A stretch of DNA of 64,000 bases from NCBI GenBank assembly GCA_013396655.1, contig WBMV01000093.1, forward strand, positions 100,470 to 164,469. Direction: 5' to 3'. Both the position numbers and the translations under genes were made by a program. Source of the DNA: Campylorhamphus procurvoides (taxonomy: Eukaryota; Chordata; Aves; Passeriformes; Dendrocolaptidae). The notes beneath the pieces were generated by a model that was given only the letters and a program-made list of their open reading frames with translations, did not search any database and was not told the origin of the DNA. Of the stretch, positions 1 through 13,911 are shown in pieces (position 1 is the stretch's first letter; the number at the start of each line of letters is the position of its first letter).

Positions 1-113
1 GGATGTTGCGGGGATGGATGCGGGGATGGATGCGGGGATGGATGCGGGGTGGACGTTGCGGGGATGGATGGTGCGGGATGGATGGTGCGGGGGTGGATGC
101 CGCGGAGCTGCCC
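1..113. repeat. GC-rich minisatellite, GGGATGGATGC units
   Basis: The window opens inside a tandem array of roughly 12-13-bp units built on GGGATGGATGC. Variants carry GTTGC or GGTGC in place of ATGC. About eight degenerate units are visible, the first being cut by the window edge. The array keeps frames open and so produces artificial glycine/methionine/tryptophan-rich translations that are not genes. Its true length to the left is unknown. Confidence 0.85.
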
Positions 114-202
114 CCGGGATGGCAGCACACACGCACAGGAGCATCAGTCGCTGAGGCTCTGCGGGAGGAAACACGATCGAAACCATCGTATTGCGTTTAG
201 CT

Positions 203-249
203 ACTTTTGTTTGTTTGTTTTAACGGAAATATATATATATTTTTTTTTT
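203..249. repeat. TTTG / AT / poly-T simple repeat
   Basis: A short (TTTG)n run, then TTTTAACGGAAAT, then an (AT)n run and a T tract. It separates the GC-rich left end of the window from a GC-rich unique stretch reaching about position 620. Confidence 0.8.
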
Positions 250-3200
250 CCTAAGGTGGGACAGAAAAGCAGTGTCCCCGGGTGGCCCGACGGGGACCCC
301 CGGCTGCTCGGGGAGTTGCGGCGCCTCCCCCGTGCACAGCCCCTCCTGGCTGCCCCCGCACCCAGCGCTGCTGTGGATGGGCCGTGGGTTTCCTGCTCGC
401 CGTGGGATTTCTGTAAGCGCCGCACACCATCAGTGAGAGCCACGGCGGAGCAGAAACACACAGACACACGGCGATACAAGCGAGCATTCACTGGAGTGCC
501 GCAGTTGGAGCCAAATGGTGTTCCCTGGGAAGACGAGAGGCAATTATGGCATTGGCACGGTAGCCCCGCACCGTGAGATGTTTCCCGGGAAAGGGAGAGG
601 TGCTAAGAGAGGACGGGTGGGCTCTCGAGGCCTTGCCCAGGGGGTATTTTCAAGGTTTCAAATCTTGAAAATGGCTTTCAAACCAATACTGGGCTAAGAG
701 TGCTAATGGAATTAAACTCCTGTGGGTTCCACTTGGATTTGAGCTAAATCGTCAGAAATAGGGGTTGACAAGCCCTGCTCACCCAACTCCTGTGCAGAGC
801 TCAGCCTGGAGGAGGTGAATTTCCTGAGGAAAGGATGGGAACTGCCTACACCAGCCAGGAGATGAGAGCAGAGCTGGAGCTGTGGGTGCCTGGTCAGCCT
901 CCCTGAGCCAGGAGAAGAGCTATGCATCCAAAATCCTACAGGAGACGGAAAGACACACTTGTGTCCTGGCCTGCTCCAAGCTCCCCTTGGGGACAGGATG
1001 GTGTGAGATGACAAGGGACTGCCCTTCTCAGGCCCAGGACACCGAGGGAGGGCTGTGTGTGGCTCCCAGCTCTCCCCAGGCAGTGCCACAGTGACCACTG
1101 GCTGTGGTGGCCCTGCCCACAGCAAACCCCTCAGCGTGGGAGGGCAACGAGGGCAGCATGGTCTGACTGTGTGCCATGCTTAAGGAAAAACTCCTAAGAA
1201 CACCTTCCTACCTACTGCTAATGTAGAACTACAGGACTTTATGCAACTATTTCCCATTTGTTCCATCACTGTATGATCCATGCAAGAGCAGTTTTCCCCC
1301 CGAGCACCTTCTCCAAGAGTCTTTGTTGAGGTGCAGTCCCAGTGACAGCAGTGGTTCCCTCTGGGAGAGCTGCATGGGAAGATCAAATGACAATACCCAG
1401 GAGATGAAGGAACCCACCACAGCTCAGACACCACAGTGCCTTCCAGAGTGGGAATGAATGCTTGGGTAAAACTGTGCCAAATGGTCTCCCACTGGCAAAT
1501 GAAAGGATTGTGGCCAACTTCAGATCCTGCTTACAGCAATGGAAATGAGTTCTCCAGGGCTGTCCACCTTAGCAGGGTTAGCCCTAGATTTCCACAGCCT
1601 AACTGAGCATGGATTTTGGCTGTTCAAATTTCACAGGTTTTGGCATTTAATAAGTGTATATTTGCATCTAATAAATATATATTACAAAGATTATCTTGTG
1701 CCATCAGAGAGGTGGTTTCCATCTAGAAACCCATCCTGAGATGGCTTCAGGTCTGGTCTCTGGAATCAACAGTGGAGAGTGGCCAAAAGCTATTTCAGAG
1801 CTCAGCAAAGGAAATGGATGGCTTGAGTGCAGATTCCAGTCTCCACCAAAAATAAATTATTGAAGACATTAAACTGGCAGAGTGTTCTCTCTACAACAAC
1901 TGGAGCACTCGGGGACTGCATGGACTGTGCCTGGACAAGGAATTCAATGCACAACATGAAGGTGTGGCAGCTCATATATATTCTATGCGCACCTTGGTCA
2001 AGACTTTCCACATCCTGACATGGTAAGAGCAGGTCTAATTAAAGCCTAGGCTCCTCACAAGACTTTAATTTGATAAATTTAGCCTGGATTAAACTACAGA
2101 CTTGTCTGTACTGGATTTTTCCAACGTTAACCACATGCCACACCTGAAATCTCGGCATACACAGAATCAGAAATGCATTTACCTGCTCATCTCCCTGGGG
2201 CTGTGAGGGTTTATTGGCAGGGCTCTGGGCCTCATTGTGTTCATTATTCGTGCCTTAGAGATAAGTTGAGGACCTCTGTTTTTGTGCTACAACATTATAC
2301 GTGCACAAAACATCTTGTGTAATTCTGAATGAGAAATTTGGAGTTTGGAAATTCACCCAAAGCCAAATTAAGTCAAAGACACCCCTCCTTCCCCCAGTGA
2401 TTTCAATGGCCTTTGGATCAAGCTTCCCCTTCTTCTGACAGCAATACTTTCCTGTGTTTTAGGTTATGCCTGGATAGGTTTTTGAAACCTTCTGTCTCTT
2501 ATCTATGTGGGGCCTTGCCAGAATTTTTTCATCTGTCTGTGGTCTCTGTCAGCGTCGACATTTGTTTCTGCCACAACAACAGCCAAATGAAGTGCATTGA
2601 ACTTGGATCAAAAGTAATTTCAAGATCTTTCACTCTGTGGAAGAGGGTTTCAGATCCAAGAATTTTATAAAAATGACCTAAAGCTGCCCAGACAGCAGGC
2701 AGGGAAGCAGGCATTTGTTTCCAAGTCATAGAGTAATTCCAAAGAAGAATTACCCATCTCTGGCACCAAGACCAAACGAATATTGAAATTACAGCAGATT
2801 ATATTGGATTAAATTATTTATGGCAAACCTCACCTCACCTGGAAGGTTCTGCAGCTTTTTTTCCTGGCAACATGAAAACTGGATATTCCAATTCTTTGGT
2901 ATTCTGTCAAAGCCTGGAAACATTTATATTTCCATTAAGTTGCTAACCTTCCCAGAAGACACCATGGTGTCTGAGTTTGGAGCGTGATTATTGCGCCTTA
3001 TAAACTCCTCCATAATGCTTTGAAAACATACATGATTCTGTCCATTACTACATGGGAGATGCAGGGGCTTTTCCCCAAGAAAAGAATTTATGGAGCTCTC
3101 AGCAGGGTTTTATGACTCTGAACACAAGGCACGGCATAATGTCCCAAGCAGAAGGTACTTAAGGAAAGGACCTGTTCTCGAGAGCGACCTCGACAGCGGC

Positions 3201-3539
3201 GGAATCACCGCAGGGTGAGGCTGGGAAAAGGTCACCACAGATGCCAGGAAAAGTAAATGGTGCTGAGGGCGGGTCCTGCCGGGCTTGGCACTACTGTGGG
3301 TGTGCTGCCCACCCCGAGGTGGGTGTAGGGCCAGGGCATGGAAGTGATGCTGCCCCGACAGCCCTTCCAGCAGGGGCAGGGCACTCATGTGGGGAGGGTG
3401 GCACAGCCAGACAGTGCCCCTTTGGGAGGCAAACAGAGCTCCTGGATGTGGAACATCCCCAGCTAAGCCTCCATGTAAGTCAGGCTTTTCATTTGACAAA
3501 GCACAAAACTTTTGCGAGAGCATATTAATGACAGTGCAA

Positions 3540-3567
3540 CTTTTTTTTTTATTATTTTTATTTTTCT
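3540..3567. repeat. T-rich low-complexity tract
   Basis: A run of T broken by ATTATTTTTA. It could pass for a polypyrimidine tract because CTGCAG follows it. However, no exon-like open reading with a recognisable product lies downstream, so it is called simple sequence. Confidence 0.6.
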
Positions 3568-5539
3568 GCAGCATTTGCAGAACTAAACCCCTTTGTAATC
3601 CCTTCTTTTATGCAGAACAGATTGCAGTTTTAAGCAGAGGCCCATAAACTGCAGGTTCAAAGAAACCTGAAACTGAATTAGCATAAAAGCTGGAATTCTC
3701 ATTTAGAGGAACAGCAAGGCAACCGCTCTGCAGGCAGTTTTATGATTAGGGTTTCAAATGGAAACAAAGATAAAAAGTGGGGCTCAGGGAACAATAGGGC
3801 TGCTCTCTCTTCCCTCTCCTTACAGCTTGGCCCTATAAAATACTAAGTGGTCTCCACTGCTTCCGAGGACAGAATTCAGCCCAGATTTGCACACATGGAG
3901 AGGTTGGATAATTTTCTGAACCCATTTGCCGTAGCGAAGAGAAATCCTAACTGTCCTACTGTGTGAGGCCATTTCTCCCACAGGCTTCTCCAAACACTGT
4001 GAAATCCTTGAGATGAACCCCACAGTCATCTTTCCTTGCCACTGACAGCCATGAAGAGCGAGAATCCCCAAAGTGCCTCCTGGCTGTAACTTTTCAGTCA
4101 GAAAATACATGCATTTTATCTCTTCCTTTATAGCCCTTCCTGTGCTTTGAATTCCCAGTTCCTAAATACATGATGGAGCATGGGTTGGCTGCATGTAGCT
4201 CCTGGAGACCTTGCTGGGCTCTGAGCTGCTTCCCACACTGCAGCCTAACCAGGAACACAAGATCCTAGCACTGGGTAAGAGGATAAAATATAAATTCTTC
4301 CCCATCCACCAGCACTCCTGTAGTACACTCCATAAATGCACCACTTGAAAGCTGTGGCCATTATCCTCCCCTAATTTCTGCCTGCTAGCAGGTTCTGCAA
4401 CTGAAGAAGTATTTCAAATTAATTTGTCTGTCAATATCTGGGTCCTGAATCACCTAATAAGAGAAATATTTTTCATTCTCTTCTTCTCAGTCAGAAGAAG
4501 AGACTTTCTTATCACCAAATAAAGCATCCATTATTGCGTGCTGGAATCCCATTCTGTCGTCCAGGTCGTTTTTAGTGCAGAAAATGCTGAATCAGCACCA
4601 TAAACCAATCAAGTAATTTCTTTCATTTTCTAACATTCAAGCAAAATAATGAAAATCACATCTCATTTGATGAGGAGAATATACGACAGAAATCTCTTCT
4701 TCCAAGGATAATTTTCAAAGAGGTATGCCAAGGCAAGAAATACTGTTGCAAAGCCATGTAGCTAATGTAGGGGCTCTTCTGCTGAACAGATAAATTCCAT
4801 TCTTGACTGTCATCTCATATTTAGATAGCAGATTATGAACAATAAATCTGTACCTTTAGCCAGCTTCTAAACCATGCAAAGACATTAACTTGGCAAAAGA
4901 ATGACCATTACTTTGATGAATGAAACATTCACCTAAAATATTCATGTACAAGATGATAATGTCCAATTGATAACCAGAAAATACCCACCCCACTGCAGAT
5001 TTGAATAACTGAGATGTATATGAGAGAAACCGAATCACGTACATAAGAGGAGTTATTATGGCACTGTTAGGAGAACTAACAAATGAAAAAAAAAAAAGCT
5101 TGATAAATATTTTCCATAACAAAACACAATTGGTTTCAGTGGGATACAGCTCTGTTTCTCATTAGTTATCCTTCACTTGTCAGACAAGTTCCATATTTCA
5201 CCGAAACCCGCTGAGTATTCTTTCTAGTTTGCTGGGGAAAGTGGCCATACATTTAGCACGTTCCCTTTATGCTGTGTGTTTTCACAGGTCTTTCTTTAAA
5301 ACACACTGTACATGCTTTTGCTTCTTTCCCTCAGGATAGTGGGTTTCGACATCCAAGAAGAGTTTAAAAGCAGGTAACAAGTCATCACTTTTGAAGCTGC
5401 AGAGCAGCTGAAGAGGTGCAATAGCCCCAGCAGCCATTATCAGTGCCTGCCAGGGTGCCACGCTATCAACTTATATGATAAAGCACTCAGCTGACACCAG
5501 AAAAATAATCATTCTCTCTCTCCTGCACCACCCCCTTTT

Positions 5540-5715
5540 TCACAAGGAGGCTTTTTACACTCATTAAATGCAACCTTATCTCTGAAAGACTGCAATCCTC
5601 AGCAAATGACAAGTGTGCCTAATCTCATTTTCTGACAAGCGATTCTGACAGCACCTTCCTTTTGATTTCTAAGACACGTAGCTAGACATATATTAATCTG
5701 TCAGTCATCGCCCCT
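5540..5715. promoter_or_regulatory. Enhancer-like conserved-element candidate
   Basis: Non-repetitive, AT-leaning sequence with a TALE-type TGACAG at 5646-5651 and several TAAT cores. This resembles conserved non-coding elements in bird gene deserts by composition only. Conservation cannot be tested here, so this is a weak inference. Confidence 0.22.
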
Positions 5716-6608
5716 AGGAAGGATGGAAAAAAAGGAGAGACAGAGATGAACATTTGTGAATGTGAAGGGAACAAGGCAAGAAAGGACTAAGGGTCCTTTT
5801 CTGGCTATTTTAAGCACTCAGCTGTGTTTCTCCACTCCTCCCACCCCAACACGGCACCCAAGCCACTCTCGTGCAGCAGAGCTGCCAACCTACCTGTCTG
5901 CAGAGCTGGGGTAACCTGCATTCCCTTCAGGTGGGAGTGTGGCCCACCAGCTGTGGACTAGCAGCCAGCTGTGGGGGTATTTTCAGGTTTTCCCTGGTGT
6001 CAAAGGCAGCTGGGCTCTCATTTCATTTCTCTGCACCTCAACTTCCAGCATTGCATAAAACCCAAGTGTTACTGTCACCACTTATTTTGGCTACAGACAC
6101 GGGACTTCCCAGGACTGGTACTATAAAACGTAGAGCCTTAATTCCAAATTTACAGCTCATGAAGCGTTCTGCACTAACACTTTTGTTTTGCAGCAAGAAA
6201 TGCTTTGTCATTGCAGTCAGTGAAGCCCCGCTTGGCTCTGGTGGCCAGCCTGGCTGGCACGTGTTAGCAGGTCAAGGCAAAGGCAGGTTGGAGAAAAGCA
6301 GCAAATCAGTGTCAGATCTCCACAATTTTGGATGAAGGCTCAAAGTGCAGTAAAACAAAAGCCTTTCGTTCATCACAGCCTGGCAAGGTGCAAACTGGAG
6401 AGGCTGAGCAGGACTGAGTCCAGTTGCATTTGGAGGCTTGGAAAAGGTAGGATTTGCAAGAACCCCTGGCTCAAATATGAGAAGGTGCATTTAAAGCCTG
6501 AGTGTGTTCTGGGGCCATGACAGTGAGCGTGAATTGGTGCAGCTCACCTGGATTTGCCACTCAGCAAGTGTGCCAAATCCAGACACTTTCTGCACGATGT
6601 ATGACATG

Positions 6609-6864
6609 ATAAGGAGGAATGGCTTTAAATGAAAGGTTTAGACTGGATATTTGGAAGAAATTGTTCCCTGTGAGGGTGGGCAGGCCCTGGCACAGGTTGG
6701 GCAGAGAAGCTGTGGCTGCCCCATCCCTGGAAGTGTCCAAGGGCAGGTTGGACAGGGCTTGGAGTACCCTGGGCTGGTGGAAGGTGTCCCTGCCCATGGC
6801 AGGGCATGGGATGAGATGGCCTTTAATGTCCCTTCCAACCCAAACCATTCCATGATTCTGTGAT
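6609..6864 (+). mobile_element. CR1 LINE fragment, 3' end
   Basis: A 5'-truncated CR1 in sense orientation. It contains the 3'-UTR blocks that recur throughout the window (CCCTGGCACAGGTTGGGCAG, then GCTGTGGCTGCCCCATCCCT, then GGTGGAAGGTGTCCCTGCCC). It ends with CCTTCCAACCCAAACCATTC and the octamer ATTCTGTG. Only the untranslated 3' part is present, so there is no reverse transcriptase. Open frames of 60-108 codons across this block on both strands are repeat shadows. Confidence 0.93.
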
Positions 6865-9800
6865 ACAGGTTGGTGAGCACAGGGCAAGGGGGTGGGAGGA
6901 AGTAGCTGGTTGGTAGTTACAAAACTGCAAAGGAGTGTAAAATCAGTGAGTTTCTACAAATGGGACCCAAAGGAGGAAAGGGATTAAATGAGGTGGGAGG
7001 CAGTGTACTTTATCTTACACAGCCCTGTTAGTTATGTTCCTCGGAAACACGCCTTCTCCCTCTTAGCATGTGAGTCATATTAATATTTCTACCCATCAAA
7101 TGGCAAATTAGAGTGAATTATAGAGATTTACCATCCAACATTTGCCTGCTGCCCCTCCTGCACTCTCAGAGAGCCTCCCCAGCTGGCAGCAGCTCCTCCT
7201 GCCTGGGGATGTCCCAGGCATGCAGCTCCAGCCTGGCCCAGCTCACATCCCTCAGCTAAGAGCTCCCTTCCACCTCCTCTCCCTTCTGCTGCACTATATG
7301 GTACTGCTGGAGAAACTTTATTGTTCATAATGGGATAAGGGAAAAAAAATCCAATGAAAGCAAAGTACAAAGAGGCTTCTCTGCAGTGCTTTAAAGCGCT
7401 GCCATTTTCATAGTAATACAGTCATTAAGTACTTGTTTGATGGTGCAAAAAGTAGGCCAAGATCTTTGCTAATACATTTAATTAATCAATACCTGCACTA
7501 GAAGATGGGAACAATTAAAGTTTTCCTCTTCACTCAGACAAAGCAGCAGAAAGCTTGTGATCTGCTTAAGGAGCCTGCCACTCAATGGGAAGATGAAAAG
7601 ACTTCTTTAGTTTTACTTAAGAGCTGAAATCATGTTAATACTCCAAGTGTTCAGGAGAAAGCCAGTAAATGAGCAGTGGGAGGAAAGATGACTGCTGTCC
7701 CCAGCCTCGTGTTTCCACCCTGATGTCATCATCACAGGAAAAATCACAAATGTGTTCTGGAGTTCACTGAGCCTGAAAATAACCCTGGGGATATTTCCCT
7801 GCCGTGCAGAACACTTGGGTAACTGGGCTTACCAGAAACACCCCCAGCTACTGCTCATGGGCCTGGGGAGGGGGAAGGTAAACATGGCCCTGCAGTTTAC
7901 ACTTCTGCTGGGTTTTTATTAAAGAAGGATTTTCTAGTTGCATCTAAGCTTCAGGATGTAGGAAAGAAGGCGCTGGCAGAAAAAGTTGTGGGGAAAAGTG
8001 GTGGGAGGAAATTGGGCAGTTCACTGTGCAGACCTCTGGCTCAGGGAAGGAACCCTCACAATGAGGGTTACTGATATGGGCATCAAGTAAGAGAAAATTG
8101 CCTAAAATCAGCCCAAAATGCAGCTGTCCTTGGGGGACTCCAGCTCTGCCCCTGGAGCAGGGGCCACCAGCACCTGAGGCACAGCACTTATCTCTTTTCC
8201 ACCTCTCAGGACCTCCAAAAACACACCTTGGCCATCATCCTGGTGGGCCACAGGCTGCCAGTGTTGGCACATCTGCCCTGCACCCACCCACCTACTCGGC
8301 TGGTTTGGCTCCAGAAGAACTTTGGGCAGGGTCTCCCAGTGCAACCACTGGGGAGGAGACACTCCTTGCAGCCAAGAGGCAGGACATGGGCAGGTCACAA
8401 AGGACATGGTTGTTTCCCACTGCCCAGGGGAGGAACATCAAACAAGACCAATGCAGGTAGTGCCAAAAACTGAAGGCTGCCCAGTTGCACCTCCTGTTTG
8501 ATCCTCTGGTGAGAGCAGAACCTCATCCAGGACCTCACAGCCTTCTGCTGTGGAACCATCACAGACATGTGCTGACCTTACAGCACAAGAGAAAGCACAG
8601 GCACAGTGTTGTGTTGAAAACAAATTATTTTTTCATGCCATCATTAACAGAAATGTAAATGCAAATGACCTTATAATTTGTATCATGAGACCTATCAAGT
8701 TAATGTTGTTGCCAAACGAGAAAATTTCTCCCTGGCCATCATTTGGGAAATGCTGGAGATCGACTCATGTCACAGAGTTGATCTCTTGCTGTAAATTTGC
8801 TGCCTCCTTTCACTCAAGTGTTAAGCCTACCAGGTACTTTGGTGTTTCTAACCCACTTGTCAAAATTAAGCCAGAGCCTCACTAACACTTTCTTCGAGGC
8901 TCCCAGTTGTCCTGTGCACCTTCACCTGGGACTGCAGAGTCAGCGCTCAGGGCACGGTACTCACAACAAAAAGCTTGACAACAAAATAAGCAGATGGATT
9001 CTGCCCTAGTCCAGCCTCCATCCACTCATCCAAATCTCTCCTGATCTAAAGTCCTTGGAAAATACAATCCCTCTAACACAGGAAACAATTTTCAGCAGCT
9101 CGCCAAACGCTATTTTCCTTTCATTTAAGATTCTAACAAAACCTAACTTCTTTGTTTCTCAAGCTCCCTTGATCTCCTTCACTTTTGGCTGTCACATAAA
9201 GTCAATTGGCTGCACCTCTCTGCTTGATAAAGACAAGCCAACTGGTCTGATGTATCTTTAATGAGGAGGTAGGTAAGACACAGTCCAACAAGGTGCTGAA
9301 CACTCTGACCCTGAGCTAGCAAAGCACTTAAATAGCTGCTCAACTTCCAGCAAAAAGAAGCCCTTTTGAAGCTAATGGGGCTGCTCTGGCATTCAGACTT
9401 CAGCACCATTGTATAAATTTGGCTGGACTGGGGACAGAGCCTTTGCAAGGCTGAACCAGTTACTGAGAGAGCAAAACCAGTCAGAAATACACAGGTAACG
9501 TGGGGAGAGCCAGGGCTGCTGAGTCACAGGGAAACTGGGGAAATCCCTCTGTCATTAATTAATGGGCCAGTCCTGTTGCACAGAACTCTGTGTGTGTTGT
9601 TGTGTTAGGGGGAGCAGGCAGGGCTATTTCTGTTCTAATGCACTGTCTCATAAATGGGATGGAACACCTGAAGGATCTGCAGGGATGAAGGCTTGGCCTT
9701 TGCTTCAAAATCAGTGTCCAGCTCTACAAGAAGGACAGGACAAATACAAAATAACACAAACACAAATTAATGATAGGGAGGTCATGGAGAGGAAGCTGAA

Positions 9801-12800
9801 AGAGTGAAACTGGTACCAAAGCTGTGCTATTGTTCCTGAGATTGAGTTAATCAGCTGATCTATATCCAGCCTGGATTATTCCAGGCATTACTGGAGGAGG
9901 TGTGCTTTGAGAATCTAATATAATACAGGAGAGACACAATAAAACTTCAACCTGTTTTGATAATACGGTGATATGTTCTACTCCACATGCACCTCTAAGA
10001 AAGGCTGCCAGATCTCATCACCGTTACTTATTAATCCATTTGTTCCTCTAAAATCTTCTCATTTCCCCCCCTTTTTTAGGAATTCACATTTTCTAAAGAG
10101 GAACTGATTTAATGTAGGGAAAAAGCTGCAGCGTATCAAAAAGTGAATGGAAAAATGGGTAAGGAGATAATGTTTGTTTAACTGGGAAGGAAGAGTTATT
10201 TTAGAAATATTTTACATCATTTAAAAAGCACTGAGTACTATTTTATGCCTCTACCTGAGGAATAAAAGTCATAGTTACGAGTCCAGCTATACATATTTCA
10301 ATAGCAAAGCAAGACTGTAACAGATACATAAAAATTTCTTTAAAAAGCAGCTCAAGTAGATTTTTCATGAGTAAAACACTGGCAACCTGAATTTTAATAT
10401 AATTCTCAGCATTCCAGTGGAGCATTTTGTTCACTGTAAAGTGCTGCAGAAAACAGAGCATAGATCATTGCTCCTTAGCCCTGTGTCACCTCCACTCCCT
10501 CTGCCCCAGGGCTGTGCTGTCCATCACAGCATGGTGGGGCTGGGTTGGTGCTTCCATGTTCCCTACAATTTATGGGATGTGCCTGGTGCTTGGGGTTATG
10601 GCTGTTTATTTAGGAAGTTTTAGCTCATCTATAACTCTCTACTGTGCAAACAACAAAGAGGAAGATGCTCACCATTACCAGGCCGAGCTTCTGTCTGTGC
10701 AATATTACGTAATATGAGAATTAAGTGTTTTTACTTAGCAGCATGTTGCAATATTATACATTATATTGCCCAGGACTTAGACAGAGAAGGAGGTTATAAA
10801 AAGCTGCCTGAGCTGGTTTTATTTTAAGAGGCCTTCAGACCAAAAGCCTCATCTCCGCCTTGGACCTGGCAGGGAGGCTCCAAGAAGTCACCAGGGCTCC
10901 CTATTAAAATACTGTTAGCACATACAAGAGTTTTGGTCTTCTTTTTAGTTCAAACGTCGTCTGGGAGAGACAAAGAAACAAAGTGCTTGGGTCAGTGGAA
11001 ATTTCTGACAAAGACTTTTCTTCCTGGCACACACACAGGGACAACCCCACCAACTGTGTCGGGTTTGTCCCCCCCGAATGACAAGGCAAAGGTCCTGATT
11101 AAAGGCCCTCGGAGGGGGGGACACAAAAGATGGCCCAGGACTTCAAAGCCAGCCCACTGCTGGCCAGCGGGGAGGTCCCTTTCTTCCCCCCTCTCTCCTT
11201 TCAACTCCAGCCCCTGCTGGCTGTGGAGGGGCTCCTAATTGCATTTCACAGGGGCTGAACAAACTGCGGGCTTGTCTTCCACACAGCGGCGACCCTGGAG
11301 GATGTGGAGATGATGTGAGGCTTCAGAGCAGGAACAAAAAGAGATTTAGCATGTCGGCCATGCGTGCAGAGGCAGTGCTGAGGCGTTTGCAGGATTATTT
11401 GCATGTTGCCACATCTCCAGAGGTGAACAAGCAGCGGTGGGGTTGCCTAGAAGGGCCATGGCCAGGTCCCTCCTCATGGCTTTGAACGTGCAAAGCCACC
11501 AGGATTTGGGCCAGGTTTGACCTTGCACGTGGCACCAGCAGAAAGGCAGACACAGCTGAGGGTGGGTGCCTTGGCCAGGGGAGTGCAGACCTCTTTTGTG
11601 CTGAAGAGGAAGAACCTCTGCTCACTGACCAGGTCTGGAGGTGGAGACTTTGGCAAATTGTGGTCTTGATCAGATGGCCCCCAGGATGATCTAAGCAGCC
11701 TAATTAACATTCTCCTAATTGCATCTAGAGCTGTGAAGGAGAAGGTTTGGCTGAAGCCTGCTAGATTTGTTGGAAGCACAGGGAAGTGGTTTTAGGGGCT
11801 GTGGGATGGGAAGGAAGCCTCCAGCCAGATGTTACACAGCAATGCCATGAGTGTGTTCAGTCAAACCTGGAACTGCACTGGAACCCACCACTTGGCCATC
11901 TCACCTTCCATCCTTAGTGACAAAAAAGTCTGTGCTAGCATGTATGAACAAAGCCCTCTCTCAACCCAAAGTGAAACAAGTCACCAAAGTGCTATCCCTT
12001 TAATGCCTGATAGTCTCTCTTTTCTGCTCCCCTAATGAGATTGCCTTTCTCCCTCTTCTTCTTTCACATTCAAATTCCAATCCGCAACGAATTTTCCACA
12101 TTACAGGATGAACCATATATCTGTTTTCCCACATTGCACAACACTGGGCCCAACACAATACCTCAAAATCCCAAGAAGCAGAGTTCATCCTGCGTTCCCT
12201 TTGCCAATGTCAGACAATGGAATCGAGAGCTGCCGAGCCCTGAGGTCCCCCCGTGATGCTCAGGGAGGAGAAGCAGACCTCGAAGGAGGTTAGTTAGTCA
12301 CTGCTGATTCATCATGCCTTTGAGATTTGGATTAACAAACTATTCATCCCCCAGTCCTTGTATGCAGGCCCATGTTTCTAACAGGAGCAGGGGTTTTTTC
12401 ATTTATTTACTGACTGACAATAGTGGAAAGCCTCATATTCACATCCGAATTATAATAAATGCATTATAAATGAGTAAGTAGGAAACAGTAAGGAAATGAT
12501 GTTTTACTTTTAAATGCTAATTATGGAGCCCTGGTGCAGTTAATGTGTAGGGTGTTCTGTCAATTTTTAATGTTTATGCCAAGTGTAGTCTTCAATTTAA
12601 CATGAGCTTTTAATCCTTTGAGTACTAAATTGCCTTTTAATGCTTGCAGCACAACATTGTGTTTGCACAAAGTCAGGACTGAAAAATGAATTTACTACAA
12701 GATATGTGCATGTATGAAGGGGGGGGGAAGTACAAAGGACACGATTTTTTTTTAATGATGTTGTTGGAACCGTACAAGAGGAAGGAACTGCTTTCAGAAT

Positions 12801-13819
12801 GTACCTGGCAATTGTTTGCAGTGCAAGAGGCTGCTGCTGATTTAGTATCTCTGTGGAAGCATTTTCAGAGAGAGCTCTTTCAGGCTCCAACAATTTATCC
12901 AACAACTACACCAAAAATTTATGGTTTGCACCCATAAAGGAAACTTGGAGAAAAACAGAAGGAAAGGAATTACCATAGAGAGGGATCTGCACGTTCAGTA
13001 GGACAAAAGCACCTATGAAGAGAGGGGTTTTTTTCAACTGACAGTACTTAAAAGAAACGCAGAGTCAGGCTGTTCTGGAAAAGATAAGTTACATGGTAGT
13101 TTTCTGGGTTGGCTGGTTTGGTTTTGCCTTTTCAGCTGGTGTAGGTCACAGGTACAAGGTATTTCCTGGTTCTGAGGATGCCCATCCCTGCCCAACACAG
13201 CTCTGCCTTCCCAGTGTGCCCTCCAGTGACCCTCTGCCCAGTCAGAGCCAGGGGCACAGCTCAGCTGGCCACGCTGGGGAGGGTCCACCTTCACAGCCAC
13301 CAGGACAACACCAGCACCCTGCACACATCCTGGGGCTGCCTGGCCAGGGAACCTCGTCCTGCCCTGCTCCTGTGGCAGCACTGCTGGATGTGGCCAACTG
13401 GCCCAACCCCAGTGCCACGTCCCCCAGCGCTGCCCTGGGCGTGGGACTTAGAGCAGCTTGGGAGGCTAATCACTATTTATCTCCTCAGTGAACAGACTTT
13501 TAAAATGACACTGTTCACATGCTTAAAGCTCTGAATTTGACTTTCCTTGACAGCAGCCATCCCAGGAATCCCAATGAGGGTTATTTTTGGCAGTGGAGCC
13601 TTCGCAGAATAGGCTTTGCTGCGTGTACAGTTTTCAGCAGAGCAATGGAGTTCTGCAGGGGAGCAAAACTGGGGACCTGAGGGTTTTGTACATCCCAATG
13701 ATGTGCCCTCAACTTTGCTCCCAGCTTGGACCCAGAGGGCTAAAGCTGATCAATTAAAAGATAAATTCCTTTTTTTCTATTCCCCCACACCTACAACAAT
13801 CTGTAAGATTTTTAGGAGA
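6865..13819. other. Unique non-coding DNA, no gene seen
   Basis: Nearly 7 kb without a recognisable gene or CR1 copy. It contains small AT-rich patches (7380-7510 and 9900-10400) and a GC-richer, CpG-containing patch at 10930-11230. That patch includes a DR1-like AGGCAAAGGTCCT and does not resolve into an exon. A poly-G run lies near 12719 and a poly-T run near 12747. Open frames of up to 132 codons (13093-13491) are proline-rich, lie in GC-rich sequence, and overlap frames of similar length. Confidence 0.55.
12400..12600. promoter_or_regulatory. Enhancer-like AT-rich element candidate
   Basis: Non-repetitive AT-rich stretch with repeated ATTATAA/ATAAATG words and a TAATTA homeodomain core at 12518-12523. 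Assigned by composition and motif density only; cross-species conservation is unknown. Confidence 0.25.
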
Positions 13820-13853
13820 TCACAGAATCATGGAATGGTTTGGGTTGGAAATT
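13820..13853 (-). mobile_element. CR1 3' terminal scrap
   Basis: About 34 bp matching the reverse complement of the CR1 3' end (CACAGAATCATGGAATGGTT, then TGGGTTGGAA). It breaks off abruptly into unique sequence. A second, longer CR1 in the same orientation begins about 60 bp further on, so this is a separate, heavily truncated insertion. Confidence 0.8.
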
Positions 13854-13911
13854 CACACACTGAATTTAAGCACAGGAGAAGTCTTGCCACATAAAACCAA
13901 CAAAACACAGA

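Larger units (their letters stand above)
250..6608. other. Unique non-coding DNA, no gene seen
   Basis: No gene or recognisable interspersed repeat was found. It is GC-rich to about 620, then mixed, and AT-rich from about 4400 to 5720. Open frames of up to 154 codons (for example 3110-3574 minus and 5871-6335 plus) lack any recognisable domain, and they overlap equally long frames on the other strand or phase. A T-rich tract lies at 3540-3567 and a short A tract near 5088. The stretch 5540-5715 is listed separately as enhancer-like. Confidence 0.6.

Noticed and set aside
3540..3580. Polypyrimidine tract plus CAG as a splice acceptor
   Set aside because: No exon-like downstream reading frame with a recognisable product and no matching donor.
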